Assembly (NCBI GenBank): GCA_965662545.1
Contig: CBFIHZ010000051.1
Coordinates: forward strand, 1-21,645
Reading direction: 5' to 3'
Length of the DNA stretch: 21,645 nt
From: CPC320 sp002684375
Lineage (GTDB): Bacteria; Pseudomonadota; Alphaproteobacteria; Rhodobacterales; Rhodobacteraceae
The notes beneath the pieces were generated by a model. That model was not told the origin of the DNA, did no database searches, and saw only the letters and a program-made list of their open reading frames with translations. Below are positions 1 through 8,527 of the stretch, piece by piece (the first letter of the stretch is position 1; every line of letters starts with the position of its first letter). The translations under genes and the position numbers were made by a program.

Positions 1-2329
1 TGTCTGGATGATTTTCACCAATTGGCAGCAGTAAGATGTTGTTATTGGCTTGGTAAGTGATGTCCACACCAGCCCTAATTTCGGTTTGCTTATCATAGAC
101 AGTAAGGTTTGGCTTTTCTCCAAAGAAAGAGTGCATCATAAATCGCGGTTCCGTACGACCCACCACAATTGACCCAGTGGTCGCAGTGGAAATGCTATCA
201 TCTTTTGCATGAAACGGTATTGCATTATTCACACCGGACAAAGTCAGAGTTGCTCCGGTGGCATCATTAGTGGGATCATCAAATGGGGCGATGCCCAAAG
301 TATTTAATTTGCCCCACTCAGCCGAAACAGCCGTCTCAATCTTCTTTGCAATTTGCGTCGCAGTGTCGTCTTCAGCAATTGTAACATTTATGTCCATCGG
401 AGCGACTGAGGTATTAAGAATGAACTGTAAAGTTCCCTCGCTAACATCACCTCCCCCGCCAGTAACCGTGAATGTTTCTGTCTGGGAGTTAAACCCAACC
501 GCGTAAGAAGAGTCTGGCGTTCCATCTGCCAATTTAGTTTGTGTGGCAACGCCCATTTGCACTGGCTCTAATGCAACGTCCATTGCGGCTTTAATATGCC
601 CAGCAATCTGACCGGCGGTTTGATAAACCAATTGACCCCCCACAGTTGTAGGCCCCGGAACGCTCGCAGTAATCGAACGCATGTCGCCTGCTGTTCCAAT
701 CTGAAAAGAGACGTCAGTGGCAGTGGCTAAGCTCGCAGTGCCATTCACTGAAATCTTACCTTCGCTAAACGAAACCGAGAAACCAGGGTCAGATACGTTC
801 AAAGACGACATTGTTATGTCACGGTGAGTGTAGTCGAATTTAAACACCTCAGTTTTTTCTTGAATGTTCACAATCGGATCACTGATTGCACGGGCAAACT
901 GGTTGGCCGACGCCCCTGGAATAGTATCGATACGGTTATTCATCTCTTTGTTGATGAGAAGCTGAGAATGTGCGAGGAATTCATCATTGAGGAAGTCTGG
1001 CGAGGCTCCCTCCACATCAATACCACGCTGTTGGGTCACATAGCTTTCTTGCAGCAAGTCAACCGAAATTGGCGTAGAGAGACCGCTTAGAGCGCCTGTT
1101 GCACCAAGCGAGAAAAGATCAATCGTCAGCTTGTCATCCACGTTCGAACGCACTTGCAGTTTGCGGTCGTCACCGTAGGCGGCGTTAATGGCCCGCTCGA
1201 CTTCTGCAGCCAGATCTTGCGCATTATATTGACCGGGGCGCAGGTCAATACTTACCGGTGTGTCAGCGTCATCAACACTGACCGCAAGGAAATCTTTACC
1301 CCAGTAAATATTACCGTTGTTGCCAGCTTCACGTGTCGCTTTGAACAGCATTGGATCATTGACGATTTCGACAAGGTTGTTGCCTTCCGCACCAAAATCA
1401 AACGCACTCGCCTGACCTGTCATGCGGGCTGGCTCTGAATCGACGTGCTGATTGAGGTCATCCAGCTTATAAAGAACCGATCCCTTCCCCTCGAGGAAGA
1501 AGTTATCATCAGGCACTTCGGTCATTTGTTTGCCAAACCGGTCGATGAAAATCTGGGATCCGCCTTCATCCACCGACGGAACAAGATTAGGATCAATAAT
1601 TGTGTCATTGATTACCAGGCGAGTATCGAATTTGTTGTTGCCGTCACCCCGAGCATCCGCAGAGGACTGCGTTTTGATGAAATAGACCGTTGCAATAGTC
1701 GGATTACCCAAATCATCAAAAATGGTGAGTGATGTTGAGTTTGTAAAACTATTCGGATTATTGGGATCAAAGACATATCCACCCGAAAATTCTTCCTGAT
1801 CCGGCACCACTAGCGAGCCAGAATCGAGGTTTACCGCGAGGTCAATATTACTTGTCGCCTGAGGCGCACCCGATGTCACGGGCAGTTGCAGAGGCAGCGC
1901 GCTGTCAAGATCTTTGGCCGTTACAGATCCATCTTCGTTCACTGGGTAAGTCAGGAGAAACTGACCCGAGCTATCAACAACGTTCCTGTTGTTGTCCACG
2001 TTGAACGACCCGTTTCGAGTATAGACGGTCTGGCTAGAGGTGAGAGACGGTTTGAGACAGAAAAAACCCTGGCCAGAAATCGCAAGGTCAAGCGCGTTCA
2101 GTGAGGAGGCAATATTACCTTGGGTAAACTGTTGCTTCACACCTTTAATGATTGTGCCGGAACCAATCGACGAAGATGAGTTCTGCAAAGGCGAGGTGGC
2201 GAAGATATCGCCAAACTCGGCCCGGCTGCGTTTGAACCCCGTGGTGCCAACGTTGGCAATGTTGTTTGAGCTGGCTGAAATATCTGCCTGTGAGCCATTA
2301 AGGCCGGTCAAAGCTGTATAGAATGACAT
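1..2329 (-). CDS. flgE: Flagellar hook protein FlgE (C-terminus cut off by window edge)
   Basis: This encodes the hook subunit, polymerised outside the outer membrane between rod and filament. The start at 2329 follows GGAGA with a 7-base spacer. The N-terminus is typical of the hook/rod family: MSFYTALTGLNGSQADIS, then NNIANVGTTGFKRSRAEFGD and later NALDLAISGQGFF. The reading frame stays open to position 2, giving 776 residues without the conserved C-terminal helix, whereas many FlgE proteins have about 400 in total. The extra length is a middle region rich in beta-type and Thr/Ser sequence. In it, residues about 520-600 and 616-673 look like two copies of one module that also occurs in FliD. 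It is the last visible gene of the flgBCDE operon, 48 bases after flgD. The family call is very secure; the exact total length is unknown. Confidence 0.95.
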   Translation of the reverse strand, partial: MSFYTALTGLNGSQADISASSNNIANVGTTGFKRSRAEFGDIFATSPLQNSSSSIGSGTIIKGVKQQFTQGNIASSLNALDLAISGQGFFCLKPSLTSSQTVYTRNGSFNVDNNRNVVDSSGQFLLTYPVNEDGSVTAKDLDSALPLQLPVTSGAPQATSNIDLAVNLDSGSLVVPDQEEFSGGYVFDPNNPNSFTNSTSLTIFDDLGNPTIATVYFIKTQSSADARGDGNNKFDTRLVINDTIIDPNLVPSVDEGGSQIFIDRFGKQMTEVPDDNFFLEGKGSVLYKLDDLNQHVDSEPARMTGQASAFDFGAEGNNLVEIVNDPMLFKATREAGNNGNIYWGKDFLAVSVDDADTPVSIDLRPGQYNAQDLAAEVERAINAAYGDDRKLQVRSNVDDKLTIDLFSLGATGALSGLSTPISVDLLQESYVTQQRGIDVEGASPDFLNDEFLAHSQLLINKEMNNRIDTIPGASANQFARAISDPIVNIQEKTEVFKFDYTHRDITMSSLNVSDPGFSVSFSEGKISVNGTASLATATDVSFQIGTAGDMRSITASVPGPTTVGGQLVYQTAGQIAGHIKAAMDVALEPVQMGVATQTKLADGTPDSSYAVGFNSQTETFTVTGGGGDVSEGTLQFILNTSVAPMDINVTIAEDDTATQIAKKIETAVSAEWGKLNTLGIAPFDDPTNDATGATLTLSGVNNAIPFHAKDDSISTATTGSIVVGRTEPRFMMHSFFGEKPNLTVYDKQTEIRAGVDITYQANNNILLLPIGENHPD

Positions 2330-2377
2330 GTGTAGTTCTCCGTCAGTTTATTATTGTCTCTTAGATTTTAAGATTGA

Positions 2378-3079
2378 TCAGATACGGAAGCGCAGGACTT
2401 CTTCTGCACTTACCTGCCCATTATCCGGCAATTCATACATGACGCCCCCGTCCGGGCCGTCCATCGAAGCACCAATCACTTGCGAGAAGATGCTGGGCTG
2501 AAGGTTTTCTGGACCCTCGCCTTTATTCACGCTAACCTCGACCTTCACTGCCTTGGAGCCATCTTTGTAGGCGTCCGGCAGGTCGGTCCAAGCAAATCCT
2601 ACCAAGCCACTGGCCTGTGCGCCCATGTCGACTGTTTTCAACATCGCACCCGTCTCGGCGTCGGAATAGGTCACTTGTGTAGCAATCGATGTACCATCGA
2701 GATCCATTACACCATGAATTTCGCCATTTTCATCCGCACGTGCTGTATCACCTGGCACCAGAACTGAGTGCCCCATCATGCTGGAAGCGGTTGCAATGCG
2801 GAACTGCTCAATTTGGCCGGCCATGGCGCCGATCGTATCGTTCAATTGGTTAATACCCGAAACAGACGAGAACTGCGCCATCTGTGCAATGAAATCGCCA
2901 TTGTCCATTGGAGCAAAGGGATCTTGGTTCTGCAACTGAGTGGTCATGAGCTTCAAAAACTCGTCCTGACCCAATTCATCCTTTGTTTCAGCCTTGGCAG
3001 TGGAGGCGTTCGAAATACCCAACTTATCAAGAAGCGCGTTCTGGGCTTTAATACTGGCTGCGTTATTGTTGATATCCAT
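2378..3079 (-). CDS. flgD: Hook-capping protein FlgD
   Basis: This is the scaffold that caps the growing hook and lets FlgE subunits polymerise. The diagnostic N-terminal block is present: QDEFLKLMTTQLQNQDPF, followed by the PMDNGDFIAQMAQFSSVSGI stretch. After it comes the usual beta-rich FlgD Ig/tudor-like region, ending in a short Glu-Val-Leu-Arg-Phe tail. The length, 233 residues, is normal. Two ATGs are adjacent (3082 and 3079). AGGAG lies 4 bases before the first and 7 before the second, so I chose the second; the difference is one residue. The gene sits between flgC (15 bases upstream) and flgE. Confidence 0.95.
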   Translation of the reverse strand: MDINNNAASIKAQNALLDKLGISNASTAKAETKDELGQDEFLKLMTTQLQNQDPFAPMDNGDFIAQMAQFSSVSGINQLNDTIGAMAGQIEQFRIATASSMMGHSVLVPGDTARADENGEIHGVMDLDGTSIATQVTYSDAETGAMLKTVDMGAQASGLVGFAWTDLPDAYKDGSKAVKVEVSVNKGEGPENLQPSIFSQVIGASMDGPDGGVMYELPDNGQVSAEEVLRFRI

Positions 3080-3094
3080 CATCGTGCTCCTGAC

Positions 3095-3520
3095 TTACTT
3101 ACCCATGTTCACGGTGCGCATCATGAGCGCCCGCAACGTCGTTACGACTTCCAAATTATTCTGATATTGGCGACTGGCTTCCATCATTTCCACCATCTCT
3201 TCATCCACATCGACCGGCGCGCCATAGACATAACCATCAGCATCGGCTTGGGGATTGTTGGGCTCGAACAGTTTTATCGGTTCGCGCTCCAACTCGATGA
3301 TCTCGCTGACATCCACCGTGGCATGACCGTTTGAGGTATCGGCACTAAAGCCTGTCTCATAGACCGTTTCAAAAACCGTGCGCAGAGGCTTATAGGCCGT
3401 CTGTGGTGAACCAGTTTTTGTCTGGGCGTTGGCAAGGTTCGACGCAATTGTATTCAATCGCACCATCTGCGCGCCCATAGACCGACCGGCAACGTCAAAA
3501 ATATTCTTAATTTCAGCCAT
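3095..3520 (-). CDS. flgC: Flagellar proximal rod protein FlgC
   Basis: This is a subunit of the proximal rod crossing the periplasm. The 141 residues match the family's usual length. The N-terminus has the rod/hook signature (FDVAGRSMGAQMVRLNTIAS then NLANAQTKTG). The C-terminus has the conserved MMEASRQYQNNLEVVTTLR helix followed by a Met-rich end. The start codon overlaps the flgB stop by one base (TAATG), so the two are translationally coupled. AGGGG lies upstream within the flgB end. The sequence looks like gamma-type FlgC. Confidence 0.96.
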   Translation of the reverse strand: MAEIKNIFDVAGRSMGAQMVRLNTIASNLANAQTKTGSPQTAYKPLRTVFETVYETGFSADTSNGHATVDVSEIIELEREPIKLFEPNNPQADADGYVYGAPVDVDEEMVEMMEASRQYQNNLEVVTTLRALMMRTVNMGK

Positions 3521-3900
3521 TATTCGCCCCTAATCGCACTCATCAAACCGGTAATGCGGTTATTAAGAAACGTCAGTGACGTTGCATAACGGACCGTATT
3601 TTCGGAGAATTCCATTTGCTCGACCGACAGTTCAACCGTGTTGCCATCAACCGAGGGGTTCAATGGATCACGAAATAAAACACGCTCTGACGGACCATCG
3701 GGATCCAAGTGAACTTTATTGGTTGTCTTGATAGAAGACCCTTGGATTTGTGCTTCCAGCTCCGATTCAAAGTCGATATCGCGCGCTTTATAGCCAGGCG
3801 TGCCAGCATTCGCTATGTTAGAGCCCAGAAGCGTGTTCCGGCGTTCACGAATATCAAGCGCACTTGCTTGAAAGTCCAGATACTGCCTTAATGCGTTCAT
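3520..3900 (-). CDS. flgB: Flagellar proximal rod protein FlgB
   Basis: This is a proximal rod subunit and the first gene of the flgBCDE operon. The rod signature is RRNTLLGSNIANAGTPGYKA, followed by RDIDFESELEAQI. The C-terminal half has VELSVEQMEFSENTVRYATS and a final helix, giving 126 residues, normal for FlgB. An in-frame ATG exists at 3969, but it lies upstream of the sigma-54 promoter at 3943-3958. The ATG at 3900 is preceded by TAGGAAAC at a suitable distance and gives the standard family N-terminus (MNALRQYLDFQ). The stop overlaps the flgC start by one base. Confidence 0.95.
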   Translation of the reverse strand: MNALRQYLDFQASALDIRERRNTLLGSNIANAGTPGYKARDIDFESELEAQIQGSSIKTTNKVHLDPDGPSERVLFRDPLNPSVDGNTVELSVEQMEFSENTVRYATSLTFLNNRITGLMSAIRGE

Positions 3901-3942
3901 GTTGAAGTTTCCTAGTTTAAGCCTTCTGTTTGGAATGAACTT

Positions 3943-3958
3943 TGCAAGTAGGATGCCA
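3943..3958 (-). promoter_or_regulatory. Sigma-54 (-24/-12) promoter of flgBCDE
   Basis: On the minus strand the sequence is TGGCATCCTACTTGCA. It matches the sigma-54 consensus TGGCACG-N4-TTGCW with GG and GC at the required spacing and with the full TTGCA. The predicted start of transcription is near 3932, leaving about 30 bases of leader before the flgB ATG at 3900. An activator (FleQ/FlrC-like enhancer-binding protein) would be required; none is encoded in this window. Confidence 0.85.
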
Positions 3959-3981
3959 AAACGCATCAAAGGAATTTTGTT

Positions 3982-4497
3982 ATGAACAAACTAAAACTAA
4001 AAATGTCTTCGGGCCGAAATACAGCACCGGAAAAATTGGACCCCTCTATAATAGCGGTTCGCGAAAAAGTTTTAGCGCTGCTAGCAAATGAATCTATGGG
4101 ATCAGCAATGGCCACAATATCGGATATTTTAAGCGAAACTAAGGACTCTGAAATGAGGATGGGGCTTTTGTCGGCACGCATCAAAATATTGCGTCGCAGA
4201 ACAGAAGCCTCGCGAAGAAATGAAACTCCTGATAAAATGGACTCTATTGATAATATACCCGAACCTTCAGAGAGACGGGACTTGCCTGAAAGTTTACGAA
4301 TAGACTTAGATGTATTAAAACCAGTGGAGACAGAACCGGTATTTCTAAAAATATTACAAGATTGTGATGTGAATGGTTTGCACTTGCCAAAAGGTTTTGA
4401 AGTTGAAGTTGAACCGAAGGAAGCAGAGAGTTTAATCGCCTCCAATCTTGCGGAACCCATGGAAGAAAAAGAAACAGAAGCCACCGAGGAAACCTAG
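3982..4497 (+). CDS. Hypothetical protein, 171 residues, divergent from flgB
   Basis: I do not recognise this family. The start ATG has AAGGA eight bases upstream. The protein is soluble, without signal peptide or membrane segment. It has a basic N-terminus (MNKLKLKMSSGR) and a charged, probably helical first half (residues about 20-80, including ARIKILRRRTEASRR). A short segment, LQDCDVNGLHLPKGFEVEVE, follows, then a strongly acidic tail (EEKETEATEET). Its codons are more AT-rich than its neighbours'. It lies between divergent flgB and co-directional fliD (108 bases downstream), so a flagellar role is possible but unproven. The opposite-strand frame at 3966-4484 is Ser-rich, lacks a ribosome binding site and overlaps the flgB promoter, so I treat it as a shadow. 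Confidence 0.7.
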   Translation: MNKLKLKMSSGRNTAPEKLDPSIIAVREKVLALLANESMGSAMATISDILSETKDSEMRMGLLSARIKILRRRTEASRRNETPDKMDSIDNIPEPSERRDLPESLRIDLDVLKPVETEPVFLKILQDCDVNGLHLPKGFEVEVEPKEAESLIASNLAEPMEEKETEATEET

Positions 4498-4553
4498 CGC
4501 TATTCCAATGCTTGAAATAAGGGCAAGGTGATTTAATAATAGCCGCGCTAACC

Positions 4554-4580
4554 TAAATATACTGCCGATTAAGACGTTAA
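4554..4580 (+). promoter_or_regulatory. Candidate sigma-28 (FliA) promoter of fliD
   Basis: CTAAA (TAAA at 4554-4557), a 15-base spacer and GACGTTAA (4573-4580) are present. The spacing equals that of the classical TAAA-N15-GCCGATAA sigma-28 promoter, although the -10 element differs at several positions. Two other sites in the window, before flgM and fliS, share the same layout and the CGTT core, which supports the reading. The -10 box ends 25 bases before the fliD ATG. Confidence 0.5.
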
Positions 4581-4605
4581 CCTTATTAGACAACCGGGGT
4601 GTAAA

Positions 4606-6714
4606 ATGGCCGAAACAGAGCTTTCAACGACTTCAACAGCAAAACCAAACGTTTTATCAAGTGTGAACAAAAACGGATCAGGCATGGACCTGGCCGCGGT
4701 GGTAACAGCGCTGGTTGATGCAGAAACGGTACCCCAAAGGGTTCTTACGGAAAGAGCGAAGGAAACGACAGAAACATCGATCTCGGCTTATGGTACGCTG
4801 AAAGGCAAGGTGTCAGATCTTAATACAAATCTCACATCACTCGAAGCATCCAGCGGTCGTCTGCCCTTTTCCGACAATTCTAAAGTTTTCATTTCCGTGA
4901 TAGATGAGACTTTGGCAAATGACTTTGTTGCAGATATTACCATCTCACAAATGGCAACCGGTCAGGTCCTCAGTTATGATCTAAACACTGCGCTGAATAC
5001 CAGTACTGCAAAAGCGAGTTCCACCATAGATCAGGGTACTTATAGAATCGCAACAACGGCTTGGAGTTCCCTCACGCCTTCATCATATGACGTTGTGATC
5101 AACTCAACTAACAATACCGTCGAAGGTCTGAAAGACGCCTTGAATGAGGTGACTGGCGTTGGAGCCGAGATCATTGATACGGGCGCTGGTGGCGTTAAAT
5201 TACTGATCAAATCCGAAGCGGGTACAGATAATTCTCTTACAATTACTTCGACGACTGGCGATACGCAATTTCTGTCAGCCAAATCGAGTACAGCAACTAC
5301 AGCCAGCCTTTCCGGTCTGAGCAGCGTCAAAAGTGGCAATGATGAAATGGCCGCGTTTGGAGTCGCGATTTCCGGTAATGTTCTAACTGTAAGCGGCGAG
5401 GATACCGGAGGCGCAGGAACCCTGTCTTTCGACTTGACCACTGCAGGGCTTGAGAAGTTGGAGATCTCCGTAGATGTCCTAGCGACTGATGACCGCGTGG
5501 ATTTGATAACCAAGATTGATACGGCTATTGCTGCGGCGGTATCGAGCCACACCAAGGTTACGACCGCGACCACAACTGTAGAGGCAGGCATACTCGCGAG
5601 TGGCTCCGGGGGGCCGGTTAGTTCCACATTGACATTTGATTCTTTGGAAGAACATGACCAGCGGGTTTTAGAAACACGTACCGCAGCAAACGCGATCATG
5701 ACAATTGACGGAGTCACTGTGACCAGATCCTCAAATGTTATTGAAGATTTATACCCCGGTCACCAAATAGTTTTAACCGGAACAACGGCACATGAGAATG
5801 GCCAACCAACGGAATCTTTTTCTTTTGGGTCTGCCAATACCAATTCCGCGGCAAAAACCCGCTTTCAGGATTTTATATCACACATAAATGATTTAAAAAT
5901 ACACCTGAACGAAGTGACAGAAAAAGGTATATTGGGCGGCGAGGCTGGTGCATTGGCTGGCGATACTGCAGCACAAACAATACTACGAAGATTAAGCGGT
6001 TTTACGACACAGCCGATTGCCGGATACGGCGACGATCCCATTTATCTTGCAGAGATGGGCGTCAGAACAATGATTGATGGCACCTTAGAACTTTATGACG
6101 AAGACAGGTTTGATGCCGCATTGGCCGAAAACCCAAATGTTTTAGATCCAATCTTCAATACAAAATTCAGTAGTTCTTCTTCAGCATTTTCCATGTCGGG
6201 CTTTGACTGGGATCCGCCAGATGTCGGATCATATGATTTCTCATATACGCACGATAGCGCAGGCGGAACAGCCACCCTTACAAATGGGGATCAAAGCCCT
6301 ATCGCGATGGTAAAGTCCGAAAAAGACGGAGTTTATACATTTCAAAGCGCAGCCACCGACACCTCAGACCCAACCTATGGCATTCGGGTAACGGTGCTGG
6401 ACCCTACCGGGACCACGGCAAAAGTCCGCTATGGTGTGAGTTTACTCGACACTATCAAAGCCTATACAACAGATCTTTTGGGCTTTGCGAATGCCCTTGA
6501 CAACAAAGTGACGTTAGCAGACCGAGAAGTTGAACTGCAGGCAGATATTACCGAAGCGGACGCAACGCTTGCGGAGATTGAAGCAAAGGTAACAGAACTG
6601 ACCGACCGTTATAATACGCAGTTCTCTGCGATGGAAGCGGCAGTGACAGGTTTAAATGCTACCGGAGAGTATATGGAAACATTATTCGACTCATGGAATA
6701 ATCAAAATAATTAG
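4606..6714 (+). CDS. fliD: Filament cap protein FliD (hook-associated protein 2)
   Basis: This is the cap that sits at the filament tip and inserts flagellin. The N-terminal D0 helix region carries the hallmark SGMDLAAVVTALVDAETVPQ (residues 25-44) followed by a coiled heptad region. The C-terminus has the matching long helix (residues about 635-690) ending near FSAMEAAVTGLNATGEYMET. A flagellin-IN type stretch, VVINSTNNTVEGLKDALN, is at residues 163-180. At 702 residues it is longer than typical FliD (about 450-500). The extra residues are in the middle, including a segment at about 257-314 that resembles a repeat in FlgE of this window. No SD-strength site stands out apart from the GGGGT just before the ATG. 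The gene is separated from fliS, often its neighbour elsewhere. Confidence 0.93.
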   Translation: MAETELSTTSTAKPNVLSSVNKNGSGMDLAAVVTALVDAETVPQRVLTERAKETTETSISAYGTLKGKVSDLNTNLTSLEASSGRLPFSDNSKVFISVIDETLANDFVADITISQMATGQVLSYDLNTALNTSTAKASSTIDQGTYRIATTAWSSLTPSSYDVVINSTNNTVEGLKDALNEVTGVGAEIIDTGAGGVKLLIKSEAGTDNSLTITSTTGDTQFLSAKSSTATTASLSGLSSVKSGNDEMAAFGVAISGNVLTVSGEDTGGAGTLSFDLTTAGLEKLEISVDVLATDDRVDLITKIDTAIAAAVSSHTKVTTATTTVEAGILASGSGGPVSSTLTFDSLEEHDQRVLETRTAANAIMTIDGVTVTRSSNVIEDLYPGHQIVLTGTTAHENGQPTESFSFGSANTNSAAKTRFQDFISHINDLKIHLNEVTEKGILGGEAGALAGDTAAQTILRRLSGFTTQPIAGYGDDPIYLAEMGVRTMIDGTLELYDEDRFDAALAENPNVLDPIFNTKFSSSSSAFSMSGFDWDPPDVGSYDFSYTHDSAGGTATLTNGDQSPIAMVKSEKDGVYTFQSAATDTSDPTYGIRVTVLDPTGTTAKVRYGVSLLDTIKAYTTDLLGFANALDNKVTLADREVELQADITEADATLAEIEAKVTELTDRYNTQFSAMEAAVTGLNATGEYMETLFDSWNNQNN

Positions 6715-6771
6715 TGACAATTAATCCAAAACATCTGAGGGTATTCTAAGAAATTAAAATAGGATAGCGAT

Positions 6772-8526
6772 ATGTCGACCGACACACCCGCAGTGCCGAC
6801 CAGACCAGCCGCGGCAATGGCCAAGCGGGCGATTACAGTTTTGCTGGTCGGTCTGATCATTGGAACGGTCACAGCCTTTATTGCTATTGCCTTTGTAGAA
6901 ACCGTTCTTTGGCTCAACGATGTCCTGTTGATCAGTGCCTATGCAAAAGTGCAATCAGGGTTCGCGTTTTGGCAAATTGCCTTGATCACCATCTCAGTGC
7001 CGGCTCTTGGCGGATTGATCGTTGCTTGGATGATTTCAAGAGCAGCGCCAACCAAGCGCCCAACCGGCCCGCCAGATGTTATTCAGGCGGTGCAGTTACA
7101 ATCGGGCATGCCGGATAACAAGTCAGGCGTGGTCACCTCGCTTGCCGCCTTGATATCGCTCGGTGCCGGGGCCTCGGTCGGGCAATACGGACCAATGGTC
7201 TATATTGGAGCACTGATCGGCAACCAGACAAAACGTCTCAACTTGGCAATCCCTAACCTATCCACAGTGTCGATTGCCTGTGGTGTTGCCGCAGCGATTG
7301 CGGCAGCGTTCAATGCACCAATTGCAGGTCTGATTTTTGCCCATGAGGCCATCGTGCGGCATTATTCAATGCAATCTTTTGCCCCTGCAACTGTGGCCGC
7401 AACCAGTGGATATGTGGTGGCAAATGTCATATTTGACCGCCCGCCGTTGTTTTTGATCCAACCCGGAGAGATTTTGCAAGGAAGTGAGTTCCTTCTTTTT
7501 GCTCTGCTTGGATTGTGCGCGGCAGCAATTTCAATTTTATATATGCGTACGATATTGCGCACCGCAAAATTTGCACGCGAACTCAATATCTCCCCACTGC
7601 CACGCGGATTGATCGCAGGGGTCGGCTTAGGTCTTGTAACCTTGTGGTTGCCCGAAATCACTGGCGTTGGCCAATTTACCATGCGCTTTGCCACAATAGA
7701 CGGTGCATTTTCCGCGTTTGAATTGGGAGGCTTAATGCTTGGCAAAATTGCCCTCACAGCATTTTGCCTCGGCTTTGGTTTTGTGGGAGGGGTCTTCAGC
7801 CCGGCTCTGGTGGTTGGCGCTCTATTTGGCGGTTTGTTTTGGACCCTATTGTCGATCACTATGCCAGACACATTATCTTCATATTCGATCTATGTAATCT
7901 GCGGCATGATGGCCGTGACCAGCCCTGTGATCGGCGCACCCCTGACGACGATTCTGATCGTTTTCGAACTGACCCGCAGTTATGATTTAGCTATTGCCTC
8001 AATGATCGCTGTGGTATTTTCAAATCTGGTCACCTACCGATTTTTCGGCCGGTCTTTGTTCGACCATCAACTCTTGATGAAGGGAGTAGACCTCTCTCAG
8101 GGCCGTGACCAAGCCCGTTTGTCAGACATGCGCGTATGTGATTACGCGGCCGAGGACGCACCTATATTTTCCGAAACAACGTCACAGCAAGAGGTTCTGC
8201 AATATCTGCGGAAAACTGGCTGGAACGAAGCCTATGCGGTTGATAGTGAAACGCAGAAATTTATCGGGTTTTTGCGGGCCGTTGACCTTGAGGCTGGTTC
8301 GGAGACGCCAATAGCCGGTAAGCTGCAAATCAGCGACTTGAGCTTTGACGAAACCACCAGCGTCCGACAGGCGATGGAAAAGCTTTCAAGCTTTGTGGGC
8401 GATGCGATCCCGATCATCAAATCCTCAGACGGCAGCCTAGTCGGAGTTGTCACAGAGGGCGCGATCATTCAATCGTATCTGAACTTAGCCGCAGATTTAA
8501 GACGTGAAGAAAACGCAGGACTGTAA
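6772..8526 (+). CDS. ClC-family chloride channel/transporter with C-terminal CBS pair
   Basis: This is an integral inner-membrane protein of 584 residues with about 10 or more hydrophobic segments up to residue 430. The anion-path motifs are recognisable: GAGASVGQYGP at 131-141 (family GxGxxxGREGP), GGVFSPALVVG at 339-349 (family GGxFxPxL), and VTSPVIGAPLTTILIVFELT at 382-401. The proton-gating glutamate of the GREGP motif is a tyrosine (Tyr139), and the selectivity-loop GSGIP is GPPDV (99-103). Residues about 450-584 form a cytoplasmic CBS-like pair. The ATG at 6772 follows AGGA by seven bases. The gene is not flagellar by family. The next gene starts one base after its stop, so they are likely cotranscribed. 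Anion transport is well supported; channel versus exchanger is inference. Confidence 0.9.
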   Translation: MSTDTPAVPTRPAAAMAKRAITVLLVGLIIGTVTAFIAIAFVETVLWLNDVLLISAYAKVQSGFAFWQIALITISVPALGGLIVAWMISRAAPTKRPTGPPDVIQAVQLQSGMPDNKSGVVTSLAALISLGAGASVGQYGPMVYIGALIGNQTKRLNLAIPNLSTVSIACGVAAAIAAAFNAPIAGLIFAHEAIVRHYSMQSFAPATVAATSGYVVANVIFDRPPLFLIQPGEILQGSEFLLFALLGLCAAAISILYMRTILRTAKFARELNISPLPRGLIAGVGLGLVTLWLPEITGVGQFTMRFATIDGAFSAFELGGLMLGKIALTAFCLGFGFVGGVFSPALVVGALFGGLFWTLLSITMPDTLSSYSIYVICGMMAVTSPVIGAPLTTILIVFELTRSYDLAIASMIAVVFSNLVTYRFFGRSLFDHQLLMKGVDLSQGRDQARLSDMRVCDYAAEDAPIFSETTSQQEVLQYLRKTGWNEAYAVDSETQKFIGFLRAVDLEAGSETPIAGKLQISDLSFDETTSVRQAMEKLSSFVGDAIPIIKSSDGSLVGVVTEGAIIQSYLNLAADLRREENAGL

Positions 8527-8527
8527 A

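Noticed and set aside
3966..4484. Long minus-strand frame opposite the 171-residue gene
   Set aside because: Ser/Arg-rich antisense composition, no ribosome binding site, and it would run through the flgB promoter region; the plus frame has a good SD.
4564..4571. GCCGATTA as the -10 box of a sigma-28 promoter for fliD
   Set aside because: The base match is good, but nothing like TAAA occurs at the required distance; the overlapping TAAA-N15-GACGTTAA fits the spacing.
5040..5717. 225-residue minus-strand frame within fliD
   Set aside because: It lies wholly inside a certain fliD frame, and its Val/Ser/Pro-rich content is typical of an antisense shadow.
7362..7871. 169-residue minus-strand frame within the ClC gene
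   Set aside because: Antisense to a clear membrane protein frame with recognised motifs; Pro/Arg/Asn-rich composition.
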